NCBI RefSeq assembly: GCF_022808855.1
Contig: NZ_JAKZLF010000003.1
Span: 62,001-126,000 of the forward strand
Direction of reading: 5' to 3'
Origin: Anaeromyxobacter soli
GTDB taxonomy: Bacteria; Myxococcota; Myxococcia; Myxococcales; Anaeromyxobacteraceae
Length of the DNA stretch: 64,000 nt
Shown here one piece after another: positions 42,076 to 50,574 of this stretch. The notes below the pieces were generated by a model, which was given only the letters and a program-made list of their open reading frames with translations, made no database searches and was not told the DNA's origin. The position numbers were made by a program, and so were the translations under genes. Position 1 is the stretch's first letter. The number at the start of each line of letters is the position of its first letter.

Positions 42076-45066
42076 TTGCGCCGCGCGCTCCTCGCCGTCG
42101 CGCTGCTCGGGGCGCTCGCCGCCGCGCCCCGGCCCGCCGCCGCGCAGCCGTACGATCCGGCCTATCGCTGGCGCACGATCGACACGGCGCACTTCCGGGT
42201 CCACTTCCACCAGGGCGAGGAGCCGCTCGCCCAGGACGTCGCGGTCGTCGCGGAGCGCGCGCACGCGGCGCTCACCCCCGTGCTGGGCTACGCGCCGCGC
42301 CGCACCGAGATCGTCCTCTCCGACGACGTGGACGACGCGAACGGCTCGGCGACGCCGCTGCCCTACGACACGATCCGGCTCTACGCGGTGCCGCCGCCGT
42401 CGCTCTCGGAGCTGAACGACTACCGCGACTGGCTCGAGAGCCTGGTCTTCCACGAGTACGTCCACATCCTCCACCTCGACCACGTCGGCGGCATCCCGGG
42501 GGGCGCGAACCGGATCTTCGGCAAGCTGTTCGCGCCGAACGGGCTCGTCCCGGCGTGGATGACCGAGGGGCTCGCGGTGCTGCACGAGTCGAACGGCGAT
42601 CCCGCGAGCGGGCGCAACGCGAGCGCCATCCACGAGATGTACGCGCGCGCGCTCGCCCTCGAGCCGCCGGGGTTCCCGCCGCTCGACGAGGCCTCGAACC
42701 CGCTGCTCGAGTGGCCGGTCGGGACCGCCCCGTACCTCCTCGGCGGGCGCTTCATGCGCTTCCTCGAGGAGCGCTACGGGGACGCCGCGATCGCGGGCTA
42801 CCTCGGCCGGCAGGGCGCGCAGCTCTGGCCGTACGCGCCGTCCTGGGTGGCGAGGCCGTACTTCGGCGGCCGGTCCTTCCCGGAGCTCTGGGCCGAGTAC
42901 GCGGAGGCCGAGCGCGGGCGCGGCGAGGAGGTGGTGACGGCGGTGCGCGAGCGGCCCGTCACCGCGGCGCGCCGGCTCACGGCGCGGGGCGGGCGCGCGG
43001 AGAACCCGCGCTGGAGCCCGGACGGCTCGTTCGTCGCGTACTGGCGGCGCCCGCTCGACGGCCGCCCCGGGCTGTTCCGCGTCTCGCCGGAGGGCGAGGA
43101 CCTCGGCCGCGCCGCGACCGTGGACGCGAACGGCACGTTCGCGCTCCGCTCGCCGGGCGAGGCGATCGCCGCGATCGGCGAGGTCCACCGCGAGTTCCGC
43201 GTCTACGACGACCTCCGCCGCGTGGACCTCCGCACCGGACGCACCCGGGCGCTCACCCGCGGCGAGCGCGCGACCGATCCGGATCTCGCGCCGGGCGGCG
43301 CGTTCCTGGTCTACGTCCAGCGCTCCGGCCCGGGGGTGCTCGCGCTCGTGCGGCGCCCGCTCGACGCCGCCGGCCGGCTCGGCGCCCGCGAGGTGCTCTT
43401 CTCGCACCGCGGCGCGGAGGTGTACGAGCCCCGCGTCTCCCCGGACGGCCGGCGCATCGCGTTCACGCTCCAGGAGGGCGGGCGTCGCGATCTCGCCCTG
43501 TGGGAGGACGGGCGCGTCACGCGCCTCGCCGACGACGGCGCGCTCGACACGTCCCCGGCCTGGACGCCGGACGGACGGTTCGTGCTCTTCGACTCGGATC
43601 GCGGCGGGCTCTACAACCTGTACGCGTGGGAGGCGGCGACCGGCGAGATCTCGCAAGTAACGAACGTCGAGACCGGAGCGTTCCAGCCGGACGTCTCGCC
43701 CGACGGGAAGACGATCGCGTTCCTCCTGTACTCGCGCGCGGGCTACGACGTCGCCACGATCCCGCTCGATCCCGGCAGCTTCATGCCGCCCTTCCCCGCC
43801 CCGCCCGCGCCGGCGGCGGCGTGGGACCAGACCCCGACCGCGACCGCGACGGCGACCCGGACGGCGCCCGCGCCCGCGGCGGACGATCCCGCCCCGCTCC
43901 CCTCCCGCCCCTACCGCGCGCTCGACACGCTCGGCCCGACCTTCTGGCTTCCCTTCCTCTCCGGCGACGCGTCGGGGACGGTGGTCGGCGCGATCACGGG
44001 CGGCGTCGACGTGCTCTTCCGCCACGCCTGGGCGGCGCAGGCGTTCTGGAGCACCTCCTCGCGCGAGCCCGGCTACGCCCTCGCCTACCAGGGCGCCTGG
44101 TCCTGGCCGCGGCTCGATCTCTCCTCGTCGCGCTTCGTGGGCAGCTCTCCCGACCCGGGCGACCGGCTCCTGTCCGTGTGGACGCTCGCCGACGCGGGAG
44201 CGACCTTCACGTTCACGCGGCTCGCCCGCGTCACCGCGCTGAGGCTCGGCTGGAGCGGAACCCGCTACGACACGCTCGCGGGCGAGCCCGGCCCGGATCC
44301 GCGCCTGCCCTACCCGTTCCGCGACGGCTTCCTCTCGGACCTCTCGCTCCGGCTCTCCTACTCCGACGCGCGGCGCTTCGTCCGCTCCATCTCGCCCGAG
44401 GAGGGGCGGAGCGCCTCGCTCTCGCTTCGCTACGCCGGGCCGGGGACCGGAAGCGACTACGACCTCGCGCGTGCTCGCGGCTCCGTGGAGCAGTACCTGC
44501 GCGTCCCGGGGCTCGCGCGGACGGTGCTCGCGCTCAGGCTCTCCGGCGGCCTCGCGCGCGGCACGCTGGGGGGGAGCGCGCCGTTCGAGCTGGGAGGCGT
44601 CTCGCAGCCGGACGTGCTCTCGATCGCCCTCGGGGCGGCGCTCGGGCTCACGGGCTCGCCGCCGGATGCGCTGCGCGGCTATGCGGTCGGGTCGTTCGAG
44701 GGGACGGGGTACGTCCTCGCGAACGGGGAGCTGCGCTTCCCGCTCGGCAATCCCCGGCTCGGCCACGGCACCTGGCCGCTGTTCCTGCGGCGGGTGCACG
44801 GCGCCCTGTTCGCCGATCTAGGCGAGACGTTCGACCGGCCCGGCGAGCCGATCCTCGCGGGCAACCGGCTCTCGGGCGAGGCGCTCCGGCTCGGCGTCGG
44901 CGCGGAGCTCCGCCTCGAGCTCGTCCTGGGCTACTTCCTCCGCACCGACCTGCGGCTCGGGCTCGCCCGCGCGATGGGCGCGCCCTTCGGCGGGTGGCGG
45001 GCCGCGGACGCCTGGCTCGGGCCCGACGAGGTCTCACCCTACGTGATCCTGGGAGCGTCCTTCTGA
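42076..45066 (+). CDS. Exported metalloprotease-like / TolB-type propeller / outer-membrane barrel protein
   Basis: This 996-residue protein has a signal peptide (about 1-23). A gluzincin-type region holds the zinc motif HEYVH at 126-130 and a third-ligand glutamate in WMTEG near 164. A TolB-like beta-propeller follows at about 295-565 (repeated RWSPDGSFVAYWR-like, SPDGRRIAFTL and TPDGRFVLFDSD units). A Thr/Ala linker precedes a C-terminal region of amphipathic strands ending ILGASF, like an outer-membrane barrel. It is probably anchored in the outer membrane with protease and propeller in the periplasm or at the surface. TTG at 42076 fits the signal peptide and lies 9 bases after the hydrolase stop. 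Confidence 0.9.
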   Translation: MRRALLAVALLGALAAAPRPAAAQPYDPAYRWRTIDTAHFRVHFHQGEEPLAQDVAVVAERAHAALTPVLGYAPRRTEIVLSDDVDDANGSATPLPYDTIRLYAVPPPSLSELNDYRDWLESLVFHEYVHILHLDHVGGIPGGANRIFGKLFAPNGLVPAWMTEGLAVLHESNGDPASGRNASAIHEMYARALALEPPGFPPLDEASNPLLEWPVGTAPYLLGGRFMRFLEERYGDAAIAGYLGRQGAQLWPYAPSWVARPYFGGRSFPELWAEYAEAERGRGEEVVTAVRERPVTAARRLTARGGRAENPRWSPDGSFVAYWRRPLDGRPGLFRVSPEGEDLGRAATVDANGTFALRSPGEAIAAIGEVHREFRVYDDLRRVDLRTGRTRALTRGERATDPDLAPGGAFLVYVQRSGPGVLALVRRPLDAAGRLGAREVLFSHRGAEVYEPRVSPDGRRIAFTLQEGGRRDLALWEDGRVTRLADDGALDTSPAWTPDGRFVLFDSDRGGLYNLYAWEAATGEISQVTNVETGAFQPDVSPDGKTIAFLLYSRAGYDVATIPLDPGSFMPPFPAPPAPAAAWDQTPTATATATRTAPAPAADDPAPLPSRPYRALDTLGPTFWLPFLSGDASGTVVGAITGGVDVLFRHAWAAQAFWSTSSREPGYALAYQGAWSWPRLDLSSSRFVGSSPDPGDRLLSVWTLADAGATFTFTRLARVTALRLGWSGTRYDTLAGEPGPDPRLPYPFRDGFLSDLSLRLSYSDARRFVRSISPEEGRSASLSLRYAGPGTGSDYDLARARGSVEQYLRVPGLARTVLALRLSGGLARGTLGGSAPFELGGVSQPDVLSIALGAALGLTGSPPDALRGYAVGSFEGTGYVLANGELRFPLGNPRLGHGTWPLFLRRVHGALFADLGETFDRPGEPILAGNRLSGEALRLGVGAELRLELVLGYFLRTDLRLGLARAMGAPFGGWRAADAWLGPDEVSPYVILGASF

Positions 45067-45089
45067 CCGGGTCGTGGGGCGTCGTCGGG

Positions 45090-45407
45090 TCAGGCCGTCC
45101 GGGGCCGCCGCACGAACGCCTGGGCGATGCGGAACGGCGCGAGGACGAGCGTGCGCGCGAGCCGCGTCGTGTCCTGGACGAGCTCCGCCAGGATGGCCGA
45201 GATGGGCGTGCCGAGCTCCTCGGCGGTCCGCGTCGCCGAGTCCACCTCGGCCATGCGCTCGACCTTGCGCCGCTCCGCCTGGCGGGCGGCCTTGCTCTGG
45301 CGGGCGCTCTCGCCGCCGATGAACTGCTTGCCGGGCGCGGCGCGGCGGAACGCCGCCTCCTGCTGCCCCATGGCGCTCTTCGCCGAGCCAGGACGGTTCT
45401 TCCTCAT
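45090..45407 (-). CDS. Small basic protein of unknown function (105 aa)
   Basis: This 105-residue basic protein has a Lys/Arg-rich first half and an amphipathic C-terminal helix (PISAILAELVQDTTRLARTL, then APFRIAQAFVRRPR). It has no known domain. The stop converges on the protease-propeller gene 23 bases away. The ATG at 45407 starts MRKNRPGS. It could be a nucleic-acid- or membrane-associated protein, which is inference only. Confidence 0.65.
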   Translation of the reverse strand: MRKNRPGSAKSAMGQQEAAFRRAAPGKQFIGGESARQSKAARQAERRKVERMAEVDSATRTAEELGTPISAILAELVQDTTRLARTLVLAPFRIAQAFVRRPRTA

Positions 45408-45469
45408 GCCCTGAAGCTAGGCGCGGAGCGTCATGGGCGCGAGCGACGCCCGAGTCCGCGACTCCGCCC

Positions 45470-45498
45470 TTGCAGGGCGCTCCGGGCGGTGCTAAACA
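45470..45498 (+). promoter_or_regulatory. Putative tRNA-Thr promoter
   Basis: TTGCAG (45470-45475) and TAAACA (45493-45498) are separated by 17 bases and lie 25 bases before the tRNA. Spacing is ideal and the matches are moderate. Confidence 0.45.
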
Positions 45499-45522
45499 AC
45501 GCGCCCGTTTCGACGGAAGAGC

Positions 45523-45598
<76 letters not shown>

Positions 45599-45604
45599 GT
45601 TTCG

Positions 45605-45643
45605 CGGGCGCTTGGCCTCACGGTCGAGCGCCCGTTTCCTTTT
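45605..45643 (+). terminator. Intrinsic terminator of tRNA-Thr
   Basis: The 8-bp stem CGGGCGCT (45605-45612) / AGCGCCCG (45627-45634) is followed by TTTCCTTTT, a typical intrinsic terminator directly after the tRNA. Confidence 0.85.
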
Positions 45644-45804
45644 GGGCCACTGGAACCCCTCCGCGAGTACCTCCTCGTGCCGTCGATGCCGCCCGGCTGG
45701 GAACGCCCGGCCCATCGGCTGCAAAGAAGAGCGACGGCGCTCGCCCTCCCCGAGCTCGGGCGCCGCCGCCCGCCAGTCGTGAGCGGCGGTCCCGCTCCTC
45801 GCGT

Positions 45805-45875
45805 TTTTACCCGGGTGTTATTGACGGGCGGGCGCGCTCCGCGGTAGGTCTCTCCCGAGTTTGACCCGGGTGAAA
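45805..45875 (+). promoter_or_regulatory. Two ACCCGGGT palindromes flanking a TTGACG box upstream of the DUF2239 gene
   Basis: The sites TTTTACCCGGGTGTTA (core 45809-45816) and TTGACCCGGGTGAAA (core 45864-45871) share an 8-bp palindromic core with T-rich left and A- or T-rich right flanks. Their centres are 55 bases apart. A TTGACG box (45821-45826) lies between them. The layout suggests paired operators for a dimeric regulator around a promoter. No regulator gene is adjacent. Confidence 0.5.
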
Positions 45876-45899
45876 TACCGGCGGCTCTGGGGACGCGAC

Positions 45900-46499
45900 T
45901 TGGCGGACGAGGACAGGTACACGGCGTTCGCGGGCGCCCGGCGCCTCGCGTCGGGCGCGAGGCGCGACGTATTGCTCGCGGTGAAGGCGCACCACGACGC
46001 CGGCGGGGGCTCGGTGCTGGTGTTCGCGGACGCGACGGGCCGGCAGATCGACTTCGACATGCGGGGCACGCCGGAGCAGGTCGTCGCGCGCGCGGAGCCG
46101 CCGCCGCGGGTGGGGCCGGGCCGGCCGAGGCTGGGGGTGGTGAGCCGCGAGGTGTCGCTCCTGCCCCGTCACTGGGAGTGGCTGGAGCAGCAGCCGAGCG
46201 GGGCCTCTGCGGCGCTCCGGCGGCTGGTGGACGAGGCGAGGAAGCGCGAGCCGGACCGGGAGCGCGCGCGGCGGGCCCGCGAGGCCGCAGGCCGGTTCAT
46301 GTGGGCGATGGCTGGCGATCTCGCCGGCTTCGAGGAGGCCTCGCGCGCGCTGTACGCCGGGGAGACGAGGCGGCTCCGGGCGCTGGTCCGGTCCTGGCCG
46401 AAGGACGTCCGCACCCACCTGCTGGCGCTGTGGGAAGAAGCGGCCCGGCTCGAGCGTCCGCCTCCGGACGAGCCCACCGCGAAGCCTCGCGGCCGCTGA
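45900..46499 (+). CDS. DUF2239 family protein
   Basis: This protein of about 199 residues matches the DUF2239 pattern: YTAFAGARRLASGARRDV at the start, VLVFADATGRQIDFDMRGT, then RPRLGVVSREVSLLPRHW, GASAALRRLVDEARK and FMWAMAGDLAGFEEASRAL. The family has no established function. I chose TTG 45900, which puts the conserved YTAF near the N-terminus and follows a weak GGGGAC; the frame is open to TTG 45861, which overlaps the second palindrome. The GIY-YIG-like gene follows after 11 bases. Confidence 0.87.
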   Translation: MADEDRYTAFAGARRLASGARRDVLLAVKAHHDAGGGSVLVFADATGRQIDFDMRGTPEQVVARAEPPPRVGPGRPRLGVVSREVSLLPRHWEWLEQQPSGASAALRRLVDEARKREPDRERARRAREAAGRFMWAMAGDLAGFEEASRALYAGETRRLRALVRSWPKDVRTHLLALWEEAARLERPPPDEPTAKPRGR

Positions 46500-46510
46500 G
46501 GAGAGACCCG

Positions 46511-46876
46511 ATGGATCGGAGAGCGGAGCTGAAGCGCGCGGCGCGCGAGACGAGGCCCGAGGCCGGCGTGTACCAGATCAGGAACGTCCGGACGGGGATG
46601 ATCCTGGTCGAGAGCACGTTGAACCTGAAGACGCTCAACGGCAGGCGGATGGAGCTCGCGCGCGGAGTGCACAGGAACGCGCGGCTCCGCGCGGACGTGA
46701 GCGCGCTCGGCCCCGACGCGTTCGTCTTCGAGGTCCTCGAGGTGCTGCAGGAGCAGGACGAGGGCCTCGTGTACCCCCGGGACGCGGTGCGGCAGCTCGA
46801 GGCGGCGTGGCTGGAGCGGCTGCAGCCGTACGGCGACCGCGGCTACAACACCCCGTCCGGACCAGGACCGACCTGA
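46511..46876 (+). CDS. GIY-YIG-like protein with degenerate second motif
   Basis: This 121-residue protein has the N-terminal GIY-type strand GVYQIRNVRTG at 19-29. The usual YVG/YIG strand is replaced by MILVEST. A conserved-looking NGRRMELARG segment and a late acidic helix (LEAAWLERLQPYG) follow. The overall layout fits the GIY-YIG nuclease fold, but activity is uncertain without the second tyrosine. ATG 46511 starts 11 bases after the DUF2239 stop, so the two are probably co-transcribed. Confidence 0.75.
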   Translation: MDRRAELKRAARETRPEAGVYQIRNVRTGMILVESTLNLKTLNGRRMELARGVHRNARLRADVSALGPDAFVFEVLEVLQEQDEGLVYPRDAVRQLEAAWLERLQPYGDRGYNTPSGPGPT

Positions 46877-47219
46877 CCCAGGCTGCGATGGAGCCCGCCG
46901 AACGCTCGCACGGCGGAGGCCGGCGACGCGGCGGTTCGCGGCGCAATTCCAGCGCTTTGGAGGGTGAAGCAAGCGTCCGATCTTCGGGGTGGGCGCACCT
47001 CCCCGTAGAGCCCTTCCGTGGCTCACGTGGACCGGGGGACCACCCGCCCGTGCGCCCCCTATCCGGGCCGCGCGTTGGACTGTCGGCCCGTTCTTGGCGG
47101 CGTTAGATTGCCGCCGCCTGCAGAGCCCCCGAGGCGGGGTCCCGGAGGCGCGGATTTCCGCGCGCTCGCGCCGTGGCAACCTCGCCATTATATTGAGGAA
47201 TTGCGGTAACTCGCAGATT
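46877..47219. other. Non-coding region before the glutamate dehydrogenase promoter
   Basis: About 340 bases have no supported gene. They include a small GGCGGC / GCCGCC inverted repeat near 47098-47117, which may end the GIY-YIG transcript, and a locally A+T-rich patch at 47185-47220 before the gdhA promoter. Confidence 0.5.
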
Positions 47220-47248
47220 TTGACCGCGAGCGGAACGAGGGCTAGCAT
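47220..47248 (+). promoter_or_regulatory. Putative sigma70-type promoter of the glutamate dehydrogenase gene
   Basis: TTGACC (47220-47225) and TAGCAT (47243-47248) are separated by exactly 17 bases, inside an A+T-richer patch. Transcription would start near 47255, directly at a 7-bp hairpin GCTTCGC / GCGAAGC (47256-47276) and 53 bases before the ATG. Confidence 0.55.
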
Positions 47249-47307
47249 GCGCCCGGCTTCGCCTCCTTAGCGAAGCGCGGAGTCCCCCCCAACCGAGGTC
47301 GACAGCG

Positions 47308-48834
47308 ATGGCCGGTCGAAACGGCAGGAAGAGCTTCTACGACGAGGCGATGGAGACGTTCCATCGGGCGGCGGATCTCATCCAGATGAACCCCCGCGTC
47401 CGGATGGAGCTGGAGGAGCCGGACTTCGAGCACATCTTCTACGTCACCACGGAGCTGCGCGACCGGCTCGTGCCCCTCTCCGCCGAGGACGCGCCCAAGT
47501 TCAAGGACCTGCAGCCCTCGGACATGAAGGCGGCCGACGCGCTCGAGCCGCTCGCGAACGGCAACTTCATCCTGCACCGCCGCGCGCTGCTCCGCTCCGA
47601 CATCCACATGCGGCAGGGCGTCATCAACATCCCGAAGATGGGCCTCTTCCGGATCGAGAAGGGCGGCCCGCGGAAGTTCAAGGCCTACCGCATCCAGCAC
47701 AACCAGGTGCGCGGTCCGTACAAGGGCGGCATCCGCTACCACAAGGACGTCTCGCTCGACCTCTTCAAGATGCTCGCCGCCGACATGACCTGGAAGACGG
47801 CGATCGCGGAGATCCCGTTCGGCGGGGCGAAGGGCGGCATCAAGCTCGACCCCTTCAACTACTCGCGCGAGGAGATCGAGCACATCACCCTCCGCTACAT
47901 CTACAAGTTCAAGAACTTCATGGGCCCGTTCGTGGACATCCCGGCGCCCGACGTCGGGACGAACGGGGAAATCATGGCGTACATGATGCGCCAGTTCACG
48001 GACGGTGAGCGCGAGCACCACAAGCTCCGCGGGGTGGTCACCGGCAAGGACGTGCGCATCGGCGGCTCCGAGGGGCGCGTCCGCGCCACGGGCCAGGGCG
48101 TCGTGTACTGCATCGAGGAGTGGGCGCGCGATCGCGGCTTCGATCTCAAGGGCGCGCGGATCCTCGTACAGGGCTTCGGCAACGTGGGCTCCTCGGCCGC
48201 GGAGATCCTCGCCGCGCACGGCGCCAAGATCGTCGCCGTGAACGACGCCAACGGGACGATCCACAACGACAAGGGGATCGACGTCGCGGCCCTGGTCCAG
48301 TACGTCCACGGCAACAAGGAGAACCTCCGCCGCACCGTCGAGGGGTTCCCGGGGGCGACGGCGATCTCCAAGGACGACTTCTGGTCCATCGACGCCGACA
48401 TCTGCATCCCCGCCGCGCTCGGCGAGGAGATCACGGGCGACGTCGCGGAGCGGCTCAAGGTGAAGCTCGTGGCGGAGGGCGCGAACGGCCCCACCACCCG
48501 CGACGGCGATCGCGTGATGATGGGCCGGAAGATCGATCTCATCCCGGACATCATCTGCAACGCCGGCGGCGTCACCGTCTCGTACTACGAGTGGCTGCAG
48601 AACCAGCGGCTCGAGCACTGGACCGAGGGCGACGTGAACCGCCGCCTGGAGCAGGCCATCAAGAAGAACTACGCGATCATCCGCGACATCGCGCGGAACC
48701 GCCCGCAGCGCACGCCGCACTACGACTCGCGCCCCTACTGCGTCGGGCAGGAGATCGACGTCCGCACCGCCGCGATGGTCCTCGCGCTGAAGCGCGTGGA
48801 GGCGCACTACCTCATCGAGGGCTTCTCGCAGTAG
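47308..48834 (+). CDS. Glu/Leu/Phe/Val dehydrogenase, probably glutamate dehydrogenase
   Basis: This 508-residue enzyme interconverts glutamate and 2-oxoglutarate plus ammonia using NAD(P). The substrate domain contains YRIQHNQVRGPYKGGIRYH and the catalytic region IAEIPFGGAKGGIKLDP. The Rossmann domain has the dinucleotide motif VQGFGNVGSSAAEIL. EGANGPTTRDGD and the NAGGVTVSYYEW segment complete the family pattern. It is about 50-80 residues longer than the hexameric 420-450 type because of an N-terminal extension. The start is ATG 47308 after GAGG. Coenzyme preference cannot be told. Confidence 0.94.
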   Translation: MAGRNGRKSFYDEAMETFHRAADLIQMNPRVRMELEEPDFEHIFYVTTELRDRLVPLSAEDAPKFKDLQPSDMKAADALEPLANGNFILHRRALLRSDIHMRQGVINIPKMGLFRIEKGGPRKFKAYRIQHNQVRGPYKGGIRYHKDVSLDLFKMLAADMTWKTAIAEIPFGGAKGGIKLDPFNYSREEIEHITLRYIYKFKNFMGPFVDIPAPDVGTNGEIMAYMMRQFTDGEREHHKLRGVVTGKDVRIGGSEGRVRATGQGVVYCIEEWARDRGFDLKGARILVQGFGNVGSSAAEILAAHGAKIVAVNDANGTIHNDKGIDVAALVQYVHGNKENLRRTVEGFPGATAISKDDFWSIDADICIPAALGEEITGDVAERLKVKLVAEGANGPTTRDGDRVMMGRKIDLIPDIICNAGGVTVSYYEWLQNQRLEHWTEGDVNRRLEQAIKKNYAIIRDIARNRPQRTPHYDSRPYCVGQEIDVRTAAMVLALKRVEAHYLIEGFSQ

Positions 48835-48871
48835 CGGCCCCGAAGGTCGCCCTCCGGCGGCCCGCCTCACC

Positions 48872-48923
48872 CCGCGCCCGGCGTCGCGCCAAGCCTCCCC
48901 GGAGGCCGGCCCGCCGGGCGCGG
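48872..48923. terminator. Composite bidirectional terminator between gdh and ABC permease
   Basis: The outer stem CCGCGCCCGGC (48872-48882) / GCCGGGCGCGG (48913-48923) encloses an inner stem GCCTCC / GGAGGC (48893-48906). It sits between the two converging stop codons and would work on both strands. Confidence 0.6.
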
Positions 48924-48927
48924 CCGT

Positions 48928-50574
48928 TCAGTCCTCGTCGCCCGCGATCGCGTCGAGGAGCGGCTCCCGGCGCCGCGCGAGGAGCCGCGCGGCCGCGGGC
49001 AGCGCGAGGCGGTAGGCGATCGCGCCGGCGAGCCCGAGCGCCGTCCAGCCCAGGACGAGCAGCCAGGGCGCGTCGCGCCGGACGGCGAAGACCACCGGGA
49101 CCGCGAAGGCGCCCGCGGCGCAGGAGACGATGACCATCCCCGCGAGCGACGAGAGCGGGGAGAGCGACCCGCCGCGCTGAACGGTGCTCGCGGCGGCGCG
49201 CGGGTTCAGCACCGAGACGAAGTTGCCCGCCGCGAGCAGCCAGGGGGCGATGCCGGCGTGGAGCGCCACCGCGGCGAGGAGCGCCCAGCCCGGCAGCGGA
49301 CCGCCGACCGCGATCGCCGCGGCCGCGGCCGCCGCGAAGAGCGCGGCGGAGAGCCCGTAGGCCGCGAGGTTCTTCGCGACGAGCACCTCGGCCGGCGCGA
49401 CGGGGACGAGGAACCAGACGCGGCCGCCGCCGCGCTCCCAGCCGAAGGCGTTGAGCCAGAAGATCTGCGCCGCCATGTGCGCGTAGAGCGCGAAGCCCAG
49501 CACCGGCAGCGCGCGCACGACCTCGCCGGACCCGGCGGGCAGCCGGGGCGGGATCTTCCACGCGACGATCGCGGCGAACGGCGGCAGGATGAGCGCGAGC
49601 AGCGTCGCGACCGGGTGGCGGAGGACGTACTTCGCCTCCTTCTCGACGAGCGCGCCCAGCCGGCCCGGGAGCGGCCAGCCGCCCCGGCCCGTCGCCGCCG
49701 CGCGCGGCGCGCCGCCTGCCCCGGCCCGGGCCGAGGCGAGCGCGAGCCGGTAAGCGGCCCAGGCGGTCGCGCCGCCGGCCAGGACGAGCGCCGCGGCCCA
49801 GGGCAGCGCCGCGAGCACGCGGCCCGCGTAGAGCTCCCCGGCGCCGGCCTCCGCGAGCGCGGCGGGGTACGCGAGCCAGCGGAGCGCGCGGGCGCCGCGC
49901 AGCATGCGGAGCAGCGCGCCGGGATGGCCGGCGGTCCAGGCGAGGAGCACCCCCACGCCGACGTAGACCGCCGCGACCAGGATCTCCCGGGCGCGCCGGC
50001 CGCGGAGCAGCCGCGCGAGGAGCTCCTGGAGGAGCGCGACGAGCGCGACGGTGGCCACGACGAAGGCGGCGAGCACGACGGCGAGCAGCGCGAGCCAGGC
50101 GCCGGGACGCGCCACCGCGGCGCCGCCGAACGCGCCGGCGAGGAGCAGGCACCAGAACGCCGCGAACGGATCGCCCGCAACGGACGCCGCGAGCCCGTGG
50201 CCGAACGCCTGCGCCGGCGAGATGGGGTAGACGAGGAAGCGGCGCAGGTCGAGCGCGTCGCGCTCCGAGATCGAGAGCGACACCACCGTCCAGGTCTGCC
50301 AGACGCCGAAGAAGAGGGCCGCGATCGGCACGGTCGCCTGCAGCCCCCGCCCCGCGCGCACCGCCTGGTACGTGCCGATCCCGGTGAGCGCCGCGAAGGC
50401 GAGCCCGGCCGGCACGGCGACGACATAGAGCGCGACGCGCGCGACGACCTCCGGCACGCCGCCGGGGCGCCGCAGCCGGCGCAGGAGCAGGAGCCAGCGG
50501 AGCTCCGCGAGCGCGCGCAGGGTGCCGAGCGCGCCCGGCGGCGCGGGCGCGCGTCCCCCCTCCCCCGCGCTCAC
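48928..50574 (-). CDS. ABC transporter permease (ABC-2-like)
   Basis: This 548-residue integral membrane protein has about twelve hydrophobic segments in two groups (about 40-275 and about 340-540). Between them lies a cytoplasmic loop with VEKEAKYVLRHPVATLLAL, which resembles the coupling region of ABC-2-type exporters. Its start overlaps the ATP-binding gene stop by 4 bases, so the two form one exporter. The substrate is unknown. Confidence 0.88.
   Translation of the reverse strand: MSAGEGGRAPAPPGALGTLRALAELRWLLLLRRLRRPGGVPEVVARVALYVVAVPAGLAFAALTGIGTYQAVRAGRGLQATVPIAALFFGVWQTWTVVSLSISERDALDLRRFLVYPISPAQAFGHGLAASVAGDPFAAFWCLLLAGAFGGAAVARPGAWLALLAVVLAAFVVATVALVALLQELLARLLRGRRAREILVAAVYVGVGVLLAWTAGHPGALLRMLRGARALRWLAYPAALAEAGAGELYAGRVLAALPWAAALVLAGGATAWAAYRLALASARAGAGGAPRAAATGRGGWPLPGRLGALVEKEAKYVLRHPVATLLALILPPFAAIVAWKIPPRLPAGSGEVVRALPVLGFALYAHMAAQIFWLNAFGWERGGGRVWFLVPVAPAEVLVAKNLAAYGLSAALFAAAAAAAIAVGGPLPGWALLAAVALHAGIAPWLLAAGNFVSVLNPRAAASTVQRGGSLSPLSSLAGMVIVSCAAGAFAVPVVFAVRRDAPWLLVLGWTALGLAGAIAYRLALPAAARLLARRREPLLDAIAGDED

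Noticed and set aside
46169-47248. Minus-strand frame of about 360 codons opposite the DUF2239 and GIY-YIG-like genes
   Set aside because: It lacks protein-like features and covers two better-supported genes on the other strand.
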